From: an uncultured Alphaproteobacteria bacterium
GTDB lineage: Bacteria; Pseudomonadota; Alphaproteobacteria; HIMB59; GCA-002718135
NCBI GenBank assembly: GCA_902514875.1
Contig: CABXSY010000006.1
Coordinates: 1-61,566 of the forward strand
Direction of reading: 5' to 3'
Length of the DNA: 61,566 nt
Below the pieces are notes generated by a model that saw only the letters and a program-made list of their open reading frames with translations, ran no database searches and was not told where the DNA came from. This document shows positions 51,609-61,566 of the stretch, piece by piece; the stretch's first letter is position 1, and each line of letters starts with the position of its first letter. The translations under genes and the position numbers were made by a program.

Positions 51609-52090
51609 CCTAATATTTTTTTACATATATCATAGCTAAACCCAGCTCTTGCCATTTTTGCTAATTTTTTTTCATAACTTTCATTTTTCTCTAATATTTT
51701 CTTTTTCTTAGCAAATATTTTTGCTGACTCTAATTCCCAATTATCATTATCTTGTTTCATTAAATTTAAATTATTCTGAATTTGTGATTTACTTACTCCT
51801 TTTTTTATCAAGTAATTGAAAATAAAATTCTTAGATCTTCCAGAATTTGATAAAGATAAAATTTTAGTTGAACTATATCTATCATCATCAATAAATTTAT
51901 TTTTTTCTAATTTTATTATTATACTTTCAATTATATCTATGAGTTTTCTTTTTTCAAAATTTGTTATTTTTAATCTTAAAATTTTTCTTTTAAGCACACT
52001 GACTAAATTATTCTTTGAGGAATCGTATTTGCTTAAATAATCAATGGCATATTTTAAAAGTTTTTTTTCATTCACTAATCTAATATACAA
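51605..52090 (-). CDS. recX: RecX family regulatory protein
   Basis: ALDYLSKYDSS-type N-terminus, KFIDDDRYSSTKILSLSNSGRSKNFIFNYLIKKGVS, KMARAGFSYDICKKILG. Confidence 0.8.
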   Translation of the reverse strand: MYIRLVNEKKLLKYAIDYLSKYDSSKNNLVSVLKRKILRLKITNFEKRKLIDIIESIIIKLEKNKFIDDDRYSSTKILSLSNSGRSKNFIFNYLIKKGVSKSQIQNNLNLMKQDNDNWELESAKIFAKKKKILEKNESYEKKLAKMARAGFSYDICKKILG

Positions 52091-52123
52091 ATAATTTAAA
52101 TATATTAAAAGAAAACTTCTAAT

Positions 52124-52894
52124 ATGATCTATTATAATTATCTTTGTTTTCTTACATTAGTTAAAAAAGAAGTCTTTAGGTTCTTAAAAGTTGGAATTCA
52201 AACTGTGATTGGGCCAGCTATCAGTTCTTTATTATTTTTAGCAGTGTTTAGTTTAGCCCTTGGCAGATCTGTAAATTCTATAAATGGTATTGATCTTCCT
52301 TATTTTATTGCACCTGGTCTAATAATGATGACTATGTTGCAAAACTCTTTTGCTAATTCGGCATCAAGTATTGGTCAATCAAAGTTTCAAGGAAATATTG
52401 TAGACATATTAATGGCTCCTTTAAATAATGTTGAACTTGCATTTGGCTTTATTATTGGTTCAGTTTGTAGAGGTGTTGTATGTGGTATAGTGACTACCTT
52501 GGGGGTTATGATATTTGTTCCTCTAACTGTTCATTCTTACATTGCTCTATCATTTTTTACTTTAATGGGATGCACAATGATGGGAACTTTGGGAACAATT
52601 GTTGGAATTTGGGCAGACAAATGGGATCAACAACAAGGTATTACTAACTTCATCGTATTGCCTCTAACTTTTTTGTCAGGAACTTTTTATTCAATTTCAA
52701 GACTTCCTGAGTTCTGGCAGACAGTTTCTTCATTTAATCCATTTTTCTATAATATTGATGGTTTCAGATATGCTTTTACTGGTATTTCTGATAGCTCACT
52801 AATTCAAGGATCAATTTTCTTAATGATTATTAATATTATATTAATTTTATTATGCTATTTTATGTTCCGCAAAGGATATAAAATTAAATTTTAA
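52124..52894 (+). CDS. ABC-2 type transporter permease
   Basis: IGPAISSLLFLAVFSLALG, FIAPGLIMMTMLQNSFANSASSIGQSKFQGNIVDILMAPL, PLTFLSGTFYS. Confidence 0.9.
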   Translation: MIYYNYLCFLTLVKKEVFRFLKVGIQTVIGPAISSLLFLAVFSLALGRSVNSINGIDLPYFIAPGLIMMTMLQNSFANSASSIGQSKFQGNIVDILMAPLNNVELAFGFIIGSVCRGVVCGIVTTLGVMIFVPLTVHSYIALSFFTLMGCTMMGTLGTIVGIWADKWDQQQGITNFIVLPLTFLSGTFYSISRLPEFWQTVSSFNPFFYNIDGFRYAFTGISDSSLIQGSIFLMIINIILILLCYFMFRKGYKIKF

Positions 52895-52896
52895 AT

Positions 52897-54075
52897 ATGG
52901 TTAGTAAATTTTTATCAAACGTTATGCCAACTTATGGGAACAAAACTCTTGAATTTACAAAAGGCAAAGGATGTTATTTATACTCTAATCAAAACAAAAA
53001 ATATTTAGATTTTGCAAGTGGAATAGCTGTCAATTCTCTTGGTCATTGTCATCCTAAACTTATAGAGGCGCTTAATCAGCAATCAAAACAACTATGGCAT
53101 GTTTCAAACTTATATAAAATTAAAAAACAGGAACAATTTGCAAAATTACTTTGTAAAAATTCTTTTGCAGACAAAGTCTTTTTTACTAATTCAGGAGCTG
53201 AATCCATTGAATGTGGAATTAAAATAATAAGAGGATATCATTCATATTACAAGACTAACAAAACAGAGATTATTACTTTTGATGGTGCTTTTCATGGAAG
53301 AACTTATGGAGCACTTTCTGCACAAAAAAACGAAAAATACTCAAATGGTTTTGGGCCTATGCTTAAAGGCTTTAAGCAAATCGAATTTAATAATGAAAAA
53401 AAATTAATATCAGCTATAAACAAAAAAACAGCTGGTATTATTATTGAACCAATTCAAGGAGAAGGTGGTATTCGTCCTGCCAATCTAAGTTTTTTAAAAT
53501 TACTAAGAAAAATCTGTAACGAAAAGAAAATCTTACTTTTTTTTGATGAGGTTCAGTGTGGATTTGGAAGATCAGGTAAATTATTTTCACATGAATGGGC
53601 AAAAATAAAACCTGATATTATGTCTGTAGCAAAAGGTATTGGATCGGGTTTTCCACTGGGGGCTTGTATGTCAACAAACAAAGCATGTGTTGCAATGACT
53701 AAAGGAAGTCATGGATCAACTTATGGTGGTAATCCTTTAGCCATGAGTGTAGGTTTGGAAGTTTTAAAAATTGTCTCAAATAAAGCATTTCTTTCAAAAG
53801 TTGATAAGACAGCTAGATATTTCTGGAAAAATTTAAAAAAATTAGAGGTTTCATCTAATATTATTTCAGAGGTTAGAGGTGCAGGACTTTTATTGGGAAT
53901 CAAAACAAATATTAGCAATGTAGATTTTTCTGAACAACTTAAAAAAAATAAATTACTAAATGTACCTGCTGCAGATAATACAGTAAGACTGGCTCCGCCA
54001 CTTATTGTATCATATAAAGAGATTGATAAATCAATTTCTATAATTAAGAAAAGTATGAGAGAACTAACTAAATGA
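52897..54075 (+). CDS. argD: Acetylornithine aminotransferase
   Basis: GKGCYLYSNQNKKYLDFASGIAVNSLGHCHP, FTNSGAESIECGIKIIR, LLFFDEVQCGFGRSGKLF; adjacent to argF. Confidence 0.92.
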   Translation: MVSKFLSNVMPTYGNKTLEFTKGKGCYLYSNQNKKYLDFASGIAVNSLGHCHPKLIEALNQQSKQLWHVSNLYKIKKQEQFAKLLCKNSFADKVFFTNSGAESIECGIKIIRGYHSYYKTNKTEIITFDGAFHGRTYGALSAQKNEKYSNGFGPMLKGFKQIEFNNEKKLISAINKKTAGIIIEPIQGEGGIRPANLSFLKLLRKICNEKKILLFFDEVQCGFGRSGKLFSHEWAKIKPDIMSVAKGIGSGFPLGACMSTNKACVAMTKGSHGSTYGGNPLAMSVGLEVLKIVSNKAFLSKVDKTARYFWKNLKKLEVSSNIISEVRGAGLLLGIKTNISNVDFSEQLKKNKLLNVPAADNTVRLAPPLIVSYKEIDKSISIIKKSMRELTK

Positions 54076-54968
54076 GACATTTTATTGATATTAATAATTT
54101 TAAAAAAAAAGAAATTGATGAAATAATTTCACTTGCTAAAAAAATTAAAAAATATCCAAAAAAATATTCCTCATCTTGTAATGATAAAACCCTAGGTCTA
54201 ATTTTTGAAAAGCAGTCACTAAGAACTAGATTAAGCTTTAATGTGGGAATGCAAAAATTAGGAGGTTCTGTTTTAGAGTTACAAAGTAAAGATATTGGCT
54301 TAGATAATAAAAGAGAAAAAGCCGAAGACGTTCTTAATGTATTAAGTCAATATATTGATTGTGTAATGATAAGAAATAATAATCACAAACAAATAGTAAA
54401 TTTAAGCAAAGAGAATATTTTGCCTATTATAAATGGCTTAACTGAATATAGTCATCCATGTCAAATACTTGGTGACTTTTTAACACTACAAGAGCATCTT
54501 AAAAATATAAAAAATGCTAAAATAGCTTGGATAGGTGATTATAATAATGTCTTACGCTCTCTTATTCATCTGCAAAATATTTATAATTTCAAACTGAATT
54601 TAATAATTCCAAAGGAAATTTTTAAAAATTATAAAAAAGAATTTCAACAATACAAAAATGAAAATTTAAATCATTATTTTGATCCCATATTAGGTACAAA
54701 AAATTCAAATTGTATAATGACGGATGTTTGGGTTTCTATGGGTGAAAAAAATAAAAATAAAAAAAAATATTTTAAAAATTATACCGTAAATAAAAAAATT
54801 ATTAGCAATGCTACAGATAATGTAATATTTATGCACTGCTTACCTGCAAAAAGAGGACAAGAAGTGACATCAGAAGTTCTTGATGGAAAAAATTCTGCTG
54901 TATTAATGCAAGCAAAAAATAGAATGTACATTCAACAAGCTATATTGATTTATGTACTTAAAAAATAG
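54072..54968 (+). CDS. argF: Ornithine carbamoyltransferase
   Basis: IFEKQSLRTRLSFNVGMQKLGG, HPCQILGDFLTLQEH, FMHCLPAKRGQEVTSEVLDG. Confidence 0.95.
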   Translation: MRHFIDINNFKKKEIDEIISLAKKIKKYPKKYSSSCNDKTLGLIFEKQSLRTRLSFNVGMQKLGGSVLELQSKDIGLDNKREKAEDVLNVLSQYIDCVMIRNNNHKQIVNLSKENILPIINGLTEYSHPCQILGDFLTLQEHLKNIKNAKIAWIGDYNNVLRSLIHLQNIYNFKLNLIIPKEIFKNYKKEFQQYKNENLNHYFDPILGTKNSNCIMTDVWVSMGEKNKNKKKYFKNYTVNKKIISNATDNVIFMHCLPAKRGQEVTSEVLDGKNSAVLMQAKNRMYIQQAILIYVLKK

Positions 54969-55524
54969 CTTTACTTTAATTTTGTTTTTGGTGCTATCTT
55001 GTCAACCAGTTGAAATATTAGCGCCAATTGAAATTGATACTTCAAAGCTTGATACTATTTCAATTAATTCAAAAAATATTGAAATTAATAAAAAATATAA
55101 TTCTGTTTTTTCTCAAAATAATATTGAAGAACAAATCCAAAAATCACCAATTGATGTAATTGTAGAATGGCATAACAAAAATATATTAAGAATTGGAAAT
55201 GAAAATAAATTAGTTATTAATATTTTAGATGCATCTATTACAAAAAATGAAATTGATAATGTCGATGCAAAAAAATATGAAGAAAAAACTATATATAAAT
55301 ATGAATTATTTTTTTTAGTCGAATATGAACTCTATGATAACAGTGGTTTTTTAAAGGCAAATACCACTGTTGAAACTACTAGATCTACAACATCTCAAAA
55401 ATATATTTCATTAAATCAAGTTGAAACAATTATTAATGATTTATTAATAACTACTATGAAAGATTATATTAACGAAACAAAAAACCAATTATCTATTTAT
55501 ATGGGTGATTATTTAAGTATTTAG
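54952..55524 (+). CDS. Putative lipoprotein of unknown function
   Basis: MYLKNSFTLILFLVLSCQPVE lipobox-like N-terminus. Confidence 0.7.
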   Translation: MYLKNSFTLILFLVLSCQPVEILAPIEIDTSKLDTISINSKNIEINKKYNSVFSQNNIEEQIQKSPIDVIVEWHNKNILRIGNENKLVINILDASITKNEIDNVDAKKYEEKTIYKYELFFLVEYELYDNSGFLKANTTVETTRSTTSQKYISLNQVETIINDLLITTMKDYINETKNQLSIYMGDYLSI

Positions 55525-56969
55525 CTTCTCCAAAAATTGACAGATAATAGAACTAGTACTGTAAAAATTTCTAGTCTTCCAATAATCATTGTTAGTGACA
55601 ATATCCATTTAGCTCCATTGTCTAATAAAAAATAATTCCCACTAGGTCCTATCATTTCACCTAAACCAGGGCCAACATTTGAAATTGCTGAAGCAGATGC
55701 TGAAAAGGCAGTCAAAAAATCTAAATTGAATAAGCTTAAACTCACTGCTGATAAAATAAATAAAAATATATACATAAAGAAAAAGCCCATAATGGAGTTA
55801 TATGTGTTTTCATTGACTGATTTACCATTAAATCTCATCATCAATACTGCATGTGGTTGAGTGAGTTTCCTTATTTGGGTAATTGCTCCTCTAAATAGTA
55901 TTTGCAATCTAAATATTTTAATTCCCCCTGTGGTTGATCCTGCACACCCACCAATAAACATAATTATCATCATTATTACAATGCCAAAACTTCCCCAATT
56001 GGAAAAGTTACTACTAGTAAAACCGGTGCCAGTTAAAATTGATGTAATATTAAATAAAGCAATTCTAAAAGCAGAAATTGCATCTATAGATTGATTAGTA
56101 ATTAGCCAAATTGTTGTTAACAAAATAACTATAAATAAAATTAAAAAGAATAATTTTATTTGATCATCTTTAAAAATAAATTTTTTTTGATTATGTAAAA
56201 ATTGCAAATACAAGACAAATGGTAAACTGCCTATCAACATAAAAATAATACTTATACTTTCTATTTTAAACGAATTAAAATATGAAAATGATTCATCATA
56301 ATTAGAAAATCCACCAGTTGAAATCGTAGTCATTGCATGAATAATTGAATCAAAACCTTGCATTCCATTTACAAAATACAAAAAAGCACAAATAATTGAA
56401 AGAGATACGTATAGTAGAAATAATTCAATTACAAATCGATTAACTTTAGGAATTGTTTTTTCATAAGGATCATCATGTTCCATATGTAGCAGTTGCATTC
56501 CACCAATTTGTAAAGTTGGCAAAATAGCCATTGCAAGAACAATTATTCCTATTCCCCCAAACCATTGAAGAAGAGATCTCCAAATTAATATACCCTCTGA
56601 TAAGTTTTCTAAATTACTAATAACAGTTGCACCAGTTGTAGTAATTCCACTTACTGACTCAAAAAAAGCATCTGTATATGAAAGGGAAGATGATGAATAA
56701 ACAAATGGAATTGCACCAAAAAGAGATATTACTAACCAAGATGAAATTGTTAACAAAAATGCTTGCCTTATTCCAAGCTTAATATTTTTTTTCCTAAATG
56801 AAAAAAATAAAATTATACCAATAAAAAATGTGATTAAGCTTGAGTAAAAAAATTGTAGCCAATCATAATTACCATAATAAAGATCAAAAAACATAGGTAT
56901 TAACATTGCTACTGCTTCAATACATATCAGTATTCCAATTATATTTAATATCGACCTAAAGTCTCTCAT
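55521..56969 (-). CDS. TrkH family potassium uptake protein
   Basis: ESVSGITTTGATVI, WFGGIGIIVLAMAILP, TISTGGFSNYDES, GGCAGSTTGGIKIFR, NVGPGLGEMIGPSGNY. Confidence 0.95.
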   Translation of the reverse strand: MRDFRSILNIIGILICIEAVAMLIPMFFDLYYGNYDWLQFFYSSLITFFIGIILFFSFRKKNIKLGIRQAFLLTISSWLVISLFGAIPFVYSSSSLSYTDAFFESVSGITTTGATVISNLENLSEGILIWRSLLQWFGGIGIIVLAMAILPTLQIGGMQLLHMEHDDPYEKTIPKVNRFVIELFLLYVSLSIICAFLYFVNGMQGFDSIIHAMTTISTGGFSNYDESFSYFNSFKIESISIIFMLIGSLPFVLYLQFLHNQKKFIFKDDQIKLFFLILFIVILLTTIWLITNQSIDAISAFRIALFNITSILTGTGFTSSNFSNWGSFGIVIMMIIMFIGGCAGSTTGGIKIFRLQILFRGAITQIRKLTQPHAVLMMRFNGKSVNENTYNSIMGFFFMYIFLFILSAVSLSLFNLDFLTAFSASASAISNVGPGLGEMIGPSGNYFLLDNGAKWILSLTMIIGRLEIFTVLVLLSVNFWRS

Positions 56970-56981
56970 TGTATTTGTGAA

Positions 56982-57374
56982 TTAATTTAATTTATTATTT
57001 TCAAATGGTGTATCTAATGAAAACTGAGGTATTTGAACATTAAAAGAATTTCCATCATCGCCTTGCATCTCATAACTTCCTTCCATGAAACCTGAAGAGG
57101 TAGTTAAAGGTGTGCCACTAGTATACTCAAACTTTTCACCTGGATTTAATATAGGTTGTTCGCCTACTACACCTTTACCTCGTACTTCTTGAAGGGTACC
57201 ATTAGCATCAATAATTTTCCAATGTCTGTTTACCAGCTGTACTTTTTCATTACCTTGGTTATCAATTATTACATTATACGCCCATACATAATGCTGATCT
57301 TCAGGCTCAGATTGATCTTCAAGATAATAAGGCTTAACAGTAATATTTATTTTTTTTGTAGTTTTGGAATACAT
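56982..57374 (-). CDS. apaG: ApaG protein
   Basis: VWAYNVIIDNQGNEKVQLVNRHWKIIDANG, VRGKGVVGEQPILNPGEKFEYTSGTPL, GSYEMQGDDG. Confidence 0.95.
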   Translation of the reverse strand: MYSKTTKKINITVKPYYLEDQSEPEDQHYVWAYNVIIDNQGNEKVQLVNRHWKIIDANGTLQEVRGKGVVGEQPILNPGEKFEYTSGTPLTTSSGFMEGSYEMQGDDGNSFNVQIPQFSLDTPFENNKLN

Positions 57375-57414
57375 TGGAAAAAGCTCAATATACCAAAATA
57401 TTTATAAACAAAAG

Positions 57415-58332
57415 TTAATTTGTTTTTTTTATTTCCACTCTTCTATTTGCAGGCTGTTTGGTGTCATCCGGAGTTTCTACAGCTAAAGATTCCTCACCTT
57501 TGCCTAAAATTTTGATACTACTTTGATTAATTCCATAATTAATTAAAATTTCTTTTACAAACTCTGCTCTTTTGACTGATAATGATAAATTATATTTATT
57601 TGTTCCTTTAGTATCAGTATGCCCAACTACAAGATATTCATTAATATCACTTCCATAATTTTTTAAAAATGTTTTTATTTTATCTTTACTAACTTCAGAT
57701 AAATTGAATTGATCAAAATCAAAATAAATTATTTGCATTAATTCTTTATTCTCATTTTTAGTCACAATTGTTACTTCATCTTTTGTTTTATTTTCTAAAT
57801 TATCATCTTTGTTATTTGAAGTTTCCTGCTCATTTTCCTGAGTAGATATTTTTTCATAAATATTATGCATGGCTTTTAAGAAATCATTCTTGCAACTATT
57901 AATATCCCATGTTTGCCAATTTTCCTCCTGTTGCTCTGACCAGCAATCTAACGACGAAATAGCTCTTGCTAAATTAAAAGGATCAATATTTTTAGTATCT
58001 TTATAAATTGTCATAAGACTTTCATATGCAATTTTTATTTCATTAATATTTTCTTCTGGAATTTTCCAATATGAAATTTCTTCTGGATATATTTCATCAG
58101 TTTCTAAACTCTTGAGAGCTTTTTCAGAATATAATTTTGCAGAATTCCAATCGTGCATTTCTTCTGCCTCGAAACTAGCTCTTTTTTTGTATTCGGATAG
58201 TAAGTGTTCTTGAAAGTTTTTTGGTTCTTTATTTTTCATTGTAGATAGTTCTTTATAACTTGCTGAACAACCACCTAAAAAAATTAGTAATGAGATAGTA
58301 GGAAATAATAATTTAAATTTCATAGAGTACAA
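57415..58332 (-). CDS. OmpA-family lipoprotein
   Basis: Lipobox LIFLGGCSASY; C-terminal IYFDFDQFNLS...VVGHTDTKGTNKYNLSLSVKRAEFVKEIL...ANRRVEI. Confidence 0.92.
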   Translation of the reverse strand: MYSMKFKLLFPTISLLIFLGGCSASYKELSTMKNKEPKNFQEHLLSEYKKRASFEAEEMHDWNSAKLYSEKALKSLETDEIYPEEISYWKIPEENINEIKIAYESLMTIYKDTKNIDPFNLARAISSLDCWSEQQEENWQTWDINSCKNDFLKAMHNIYEKISTQENEQETSNNKDDNLENKTKDEVTIVTKNENKELMQIIYFDFDQFNLSEVSKDKIKTFLKNYGSDINEYLVVGHTDTKGTNKYNLSLSVKRAEFVKEILINYGINQSSIKILGKGEESLAVETPDDTKQPANRRVEIKKTN

Positions 58333-58474
58333 ATATCAAAATTTACTGTCAAAACTAAGACAAAATTTTGACCTAATTAAGGTCCACCACTTTTTTTACA
58401 TCACCTACATTTTATTATTGCAGACCATTTAAAGATTAAATACAGAAATAGCATATTTATTTAAGGAGTTTATA

Positions 58475-59806
58475 ATGACTAAACATTCTACGTCGGTGGA
58501 TCAATCGGACAGAAAGGTTCCCTACAATTTAAGACAAAGTGGTCCTACACCAGTCCAAATGCTTATTTCAACCAGAGTGAGAAAATCACCTTATTGGCAT
58601 TTGTCAATGGAGGCGGGATGTTGGAGAGCAACAGTTTATAATAGAATTTACCATCCAAGAGGTTATGTAAAACCTGAAGATGGTGGAGCAATGGTTGAGT
58701 ATGAGGCAATTAAAAATCACGTCACTATGTGGAATGTTGCTGTTGAAAGACAAATACAGGTTAAAGGTCCTGATGCTGAGGCATTTGTTGATTACGTTAT
58801 AACGAGAGATGCTACTAAAATATCTCCAATGAGAGGAAGATATGTAATTCTTTGTAATCAATATGGAGGTGTTTTAAACGACCCCATTCTACTAAGAATA
58901 TCAAAAGACGAATTTTGGTTTTCATTATCTGACTCGGATATTGGTCTCTATTTGCAGGGTGTAAACCATGATAATAGGTTTAATGTTCATATCGATGAAA
59001 TTGATGTTAGCCCGGTTCAAATACAGGGCCCAAAAGCTCATGCTTTAATGAATGATTTAATAGGAGATCAAGTTAAAGTTGATGAAATGCCATTCTACGG
59101 ACTTGCTGCTGCAAAAGTTGGAGGAAGAGATTGCATAATTTCACAAACAGGTTTTTCTGGAGAGGCTGGATTTGAAATATATTTATATGAATCTACTAAA
59201 TATGCTGATGATATGTGGAATGCAGTTTTAGAAGCAGGAAAAAAACATAATCTTATGGTTATAGCGCCTGCTCACCACAGAAGAATTCAAGCAGGGATTC
59301 TATCGTGGGGTCAAGATATGGACAATCAACACAATCCTTTTCAATGCAATTTAGGATATCAAGTATCTCTTTCAGGAAAAGGAGAATGGAATAAAACAAC
59401 TGATTATGTTGGTAAAACTGTTCTTGAAAAAATGAAGGCAGATTTAAAAGATGGAAAAAAACCATATAAACTTCAATTAGTAGGATTAAGTCTAGGTGGG
59501 AAACCTATCGAAGAATATGCTCCTGATTTTTGGCTTGTTTCAGAAGATGGCAATGAACCATGTGGATTTATCACATCTCCTTGGTATCATCCTGAGCAAG
59601 GAAGAAACATTGCTATGGGTTATGTTCCTTTTGATGGGACTCTAAATAAAAATGGTTTTCCTATGGGAAATTATGGTCGTAAATTTAAAGTTCATCTACC
59701 TGATCAATATTCTGACTCACCTGGTGTACCAGTAGATGCAGAAGTTGTTCCAATTCCATTTACTGAATCACATAACGCAAACACAAGAGAAGTAGTAGAT
59801 AAATAA
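58475..59806 (+). CDS. GcvT/DmdA-like aminomethyltransferase-family protein
   Basis: VTMWNVAVERQIQVKGPDAEAFVDYVITRDATKISPMRGRYVILCNQYGGVLNDPI, VQIQGPKAHALM, SQTGFSGEAGFEIYL. Confidence 0.88.
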   Translation: MTKHSTSVDQSDRKVPYNLRQSGPTPVQMLISTRVRKSPYWHLSMEAGCWRATVYNRIYHPRGYVKPEDGGAMVEYEAIKNHVTMWNVAVERQIQVKGPDAEAFVDYVITRDATKISPMRGRYVILCNQYGGVLNDPILLRISKDEFWFSLSDSDIGLYLQGVNHDNRFNVHIDEIDVSPVQIQGPKAHALMNDLIGDQVKVDEMPFYGLAAAKVGGRDCIISQTGFSGEAGFEIYLYESTKYADDMWNAVLEAGKKHNLMVIAPAHHRRIQAGILSWGQDMDNQHNPFQCNLGYQVSLSGKGEWNKTTDYVGKTVLEKMKADLKDGKKPYKLQLVGLSLGGKPIEEYAPDFWLVSEDGNEPCGFITSPWYHPEQGRNIAMGYVPFDGTLNKNGFPMGNYGRKFKVHLPDQYSDSPGVPVDAEVVPIPFTESHNANTREVVDK

Positions 59807-59814
59807 TTTCAATG

Positions 59815-59850
59815 AGAAGCTCTATTTAATAATGGAGCTTCTTTATTTTA
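59815..59850 (+). terminator. Terminator-like hairpin after the GcvT-like gene
   Basis: AGAAGCTC-N12-GAGCTTCT followed by TTATTTTAAT. Confidence 0.7.
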
Positions 59851-60463
59851 ATAAAGCTTTCATTCTATCTATAGAGATATATCCAACAACAAGTTCTTCA
59901 TTAACAAAAAAAGTAGGTGTCCCTCTAGCCCCAGAACCATTAGCTAAAAAAGAACTAAGATTAACAATATTTCTAACTTCATCTTTTGACATATCTATAT
60001 TCAATTTTGCGTTATTAATTTCAAGTTCTTCAATTATTTGTTTTAATTTGGCATTATTCAAATTTCCTTCGACTCCAAATAATGCATTGTGTAGCTCAAT
60101 GCCCTTATTTTGCATATTGGCAGCAACAACCATGTTAGCAAGCAATTTAGAAGATTCACTTAAAACTGGATGCTGTAAAAATATAATTCTAGTATCGTTT
60201 CTTTCACTTGCTATTTGAAGTAATTCAACGTGTACTTTTTTGCAGTATCCACAAAAATAGTCCATAAATTCAATTATAGTATTTTTAGCGTCATCATTAC
60301 CTATTTGAAGAATACCTTGTTCAGGAATAACATCGATTATTTTTAAATGAAAAGGTTTTGACTCATCAAAAAATAGCTCTTTTACTGTTACCTCTGCTTT
60401 GAGTGGAAGACAACTTAACGCAGCTATAATTATCAATAAATATAATTTTTTGAAGTATCTCAT
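59843..60463 (-). CDS. DsbA-family thiol:disulfide protein (secreted)
   Basis: Signal peptide; IIEFMDYFCGYCKKVHVEL (CGYC), NGSGARGTPTFFVNEELVVGYI. Confidence 0.9.
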   Translation of the reverse strand: MRYFKKLYLLIIIAALSCLPLKAEVTVKELFFDESKPFHLKIIDVIPEQGILQIGNDDAKNTIIEFMDYFCGYCKKVHVELLQIASERNDTRIIFLQHPVLSESSKLLANMVVAANMQNKGIELHNALFGVEGNLNNAKLKQIIEELEINNAKLNIDMSKDEVRNIVNLSSFLANGSGARGTPTFFVNEELVVGYISIDRMKALLK

Positions 60464-60517
60464 GATTGACCCACTCTATTTATTATGATTAATGAAGTAC
60501 AGTAATAAATAGTAATA

Positions 60518-61566
60518 ATGAAATCAAAGTCAAAGGTTGTTGTAATTGGTGGAGGTGCTGTAGGCGTAAGTACGCTCTATCATTTAGCTAAAAAAGGTTG
60601 GTCGGATGTTGTTCTAGTTGAAAGAAAAGAGTTAACTTCTGGTTCAACTTGGCATGCTGCAGGATTACTTCCATTATTTAATATGAGTTATTCTGTAGGA
60701 CAATTACATAAATATGCAGTTAAATTATACAAAACTCTTGAAGAAGAGACAGGGCAAAAAGTTGGTTTTAGTGTTGTTTCTAATATTCGTCTTGCAACCA
60801 CACAAGATCGAATGGATGAATATTATCAATATTCAGGTGTAGCTAAAACTATAGGTGTTGATGTTAAATTCTTGACTCCAGAACAAGTAAAAGAAATTTG
60901 GCCACTTTGTAATACTGATGGATTAGTTGGAGCAATACAACACCCAGAGGACGGATATATTCAGCCAGCAGATTTAACTCAAGCACTTGCCAAAGGCGCA
61001 AGAGATAAAGGGGCGGAAATTTATAGAAATACATCTGTTATCGGTATTACAAAAAATAAAAATGATCTGTGGGAAGTAGAAACTGATAAAGGATCAATTG
61101 AATGTGAGCATGTAGTTTCCTGCAGTGGAAATTTTGCAAGACAAACAGGAAAAATGGTTGGACTTGATGTTCCTGTAATACCAGTAGAACATCAATATAT
61201 TGTTACTGATGATCACCCGGAAATTTTAAAAAGAAAAGAGCAAGGTCTTCCTGAAATGGGAGTTTTAAGAGATTCTGATAGTTCATGGTATATGCGTGAA
61301 GAAAGAGGAGGATTGATTCTTGGGCCTTATGAAAAAGGTGCGCCTGTTTGCTACGTTGATGGACCAGATAAAGAATCAGAATTTGAATTATTTCAAGAAG
61401 ATTTAGAACGTATTGAACCTCATATTGAATCCGCTATAAACCGTGTTCCTATCTTTGGGGAGGTTGGTGTAAAGAAAGTTTATAATGGAGCTATTTGTTA
61501 TACTCCTGATGGAAGTCCAATTGTTGGTCCAGCGTGGGGACTTAAAAATTTCTGGTTAAACGAAGG
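60518..61566 (+). CDS. FAD-dependent oxidoreductase (sarcosine/dimethylglycine dehydrogenase-like), truncated at window end
   Basis: MKSKSKVVVIGGGAVGVSTLYHLAKKGWSDVVLVERKELTSGSTWHAAGLLP...; frame open from ATG 60518 to the window end. Confidence 0.9.
   Translation, partial: MKSKSKVVVIGGGAVGVSTLYHLAKKGWSDVVLVERKELTSGSTWHAAGLLPLFNMSYSVGQLHKYAVKLYKTLEEETGQKVGFSVVSNIRLATTQDRMDEYYQYSGVAKTIGVDVKFLTPEQVKEIWPLCNTDGLVGAIQHPEDGYIQPADLTQALAKGARDKGAEIYRNTSVIGITKNKNDLWEVETDKGSIECEHVVSCSGNFARQTGKMVGLDVPVIPVEHQYIVTDDHPEILKRKEQGLPEMGVLRDSDSSWYMREERGGLILGPYEKGAPVCYVDGPDKESEFELFQEDLERIEPHIESAINRVPIFGEVGVKKVYNGAICYTPDGSPIVGPAWGLKNFWLNE

Noticed and set aside
55861-56094. Plus-strand ORF inside TrkH
   Set aside because: Antisense to a strongly supported TrkH; biased Ile/Pro composition.
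58323-58474. Possible glycine riboswitch upstream of the GcvT-like gene
   Set aside because: No recognisable glycine-aptamer core; only short palindromes were seen.

Overview
The window is 61.6 kb of AT-rich, gene-dense bacterial chromosome. Gene content (ligase-associated DNA-repair cluster, DUF4149, ABC-2 permease/argD/argF, CIRCE-groESL, GcvT/FAD-oxidoreductase genes) fits a streamlined, probably marine, alphaproteobacterium; the taxonomy is inference. Positions ~1-29 kb form a large catabolic locus for sialic acid or a related amino sugar: nanA, nanE, nanK, nagA, three Asp-box (BNR) sialidase-like proteins without signal peptides, two ABC importers (one SatABCD/Dpp-like, one LplABC-like without an ATPase gene), an MFS transporter, three PhyH dioxygenases, tandem divergent PanB-like proteins, a second DHDPS-family aldolase, an M81 (MlrC-like) protein, two aminotransferases, RidA, an SDR and a D-threonine-aldolase-like protein. 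No transcription factor is recognisable in this stretch. The strongest novelty is the Dpp/Sat-type solute-binding protein at 27406-29013, which appears to be a natural circular permutation: after the signal peptide, the normal C-terminal half comes first and the normal N-terminal half follows. Second, four frameshifts (SDR, a small conserved gene, and two in the Lhr-like helicase) all lie in coding-strand A7-A8 tracts and are all repaired by removing one A. That fits either homopolymer consensus error or slippage-rescued genes; a fifth gene carries one in-frame TAA. Third, a degenerate copy of the 3' half of tRNA-Gln lies 1 kb downstream of the intact tRNA, marking a relic integration site next to a small surface-polysaccharide island. 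Positions ~29-61 kb are otherwise mostly housekeeping. All assignments come from reading motifs by eye; no database search was run.
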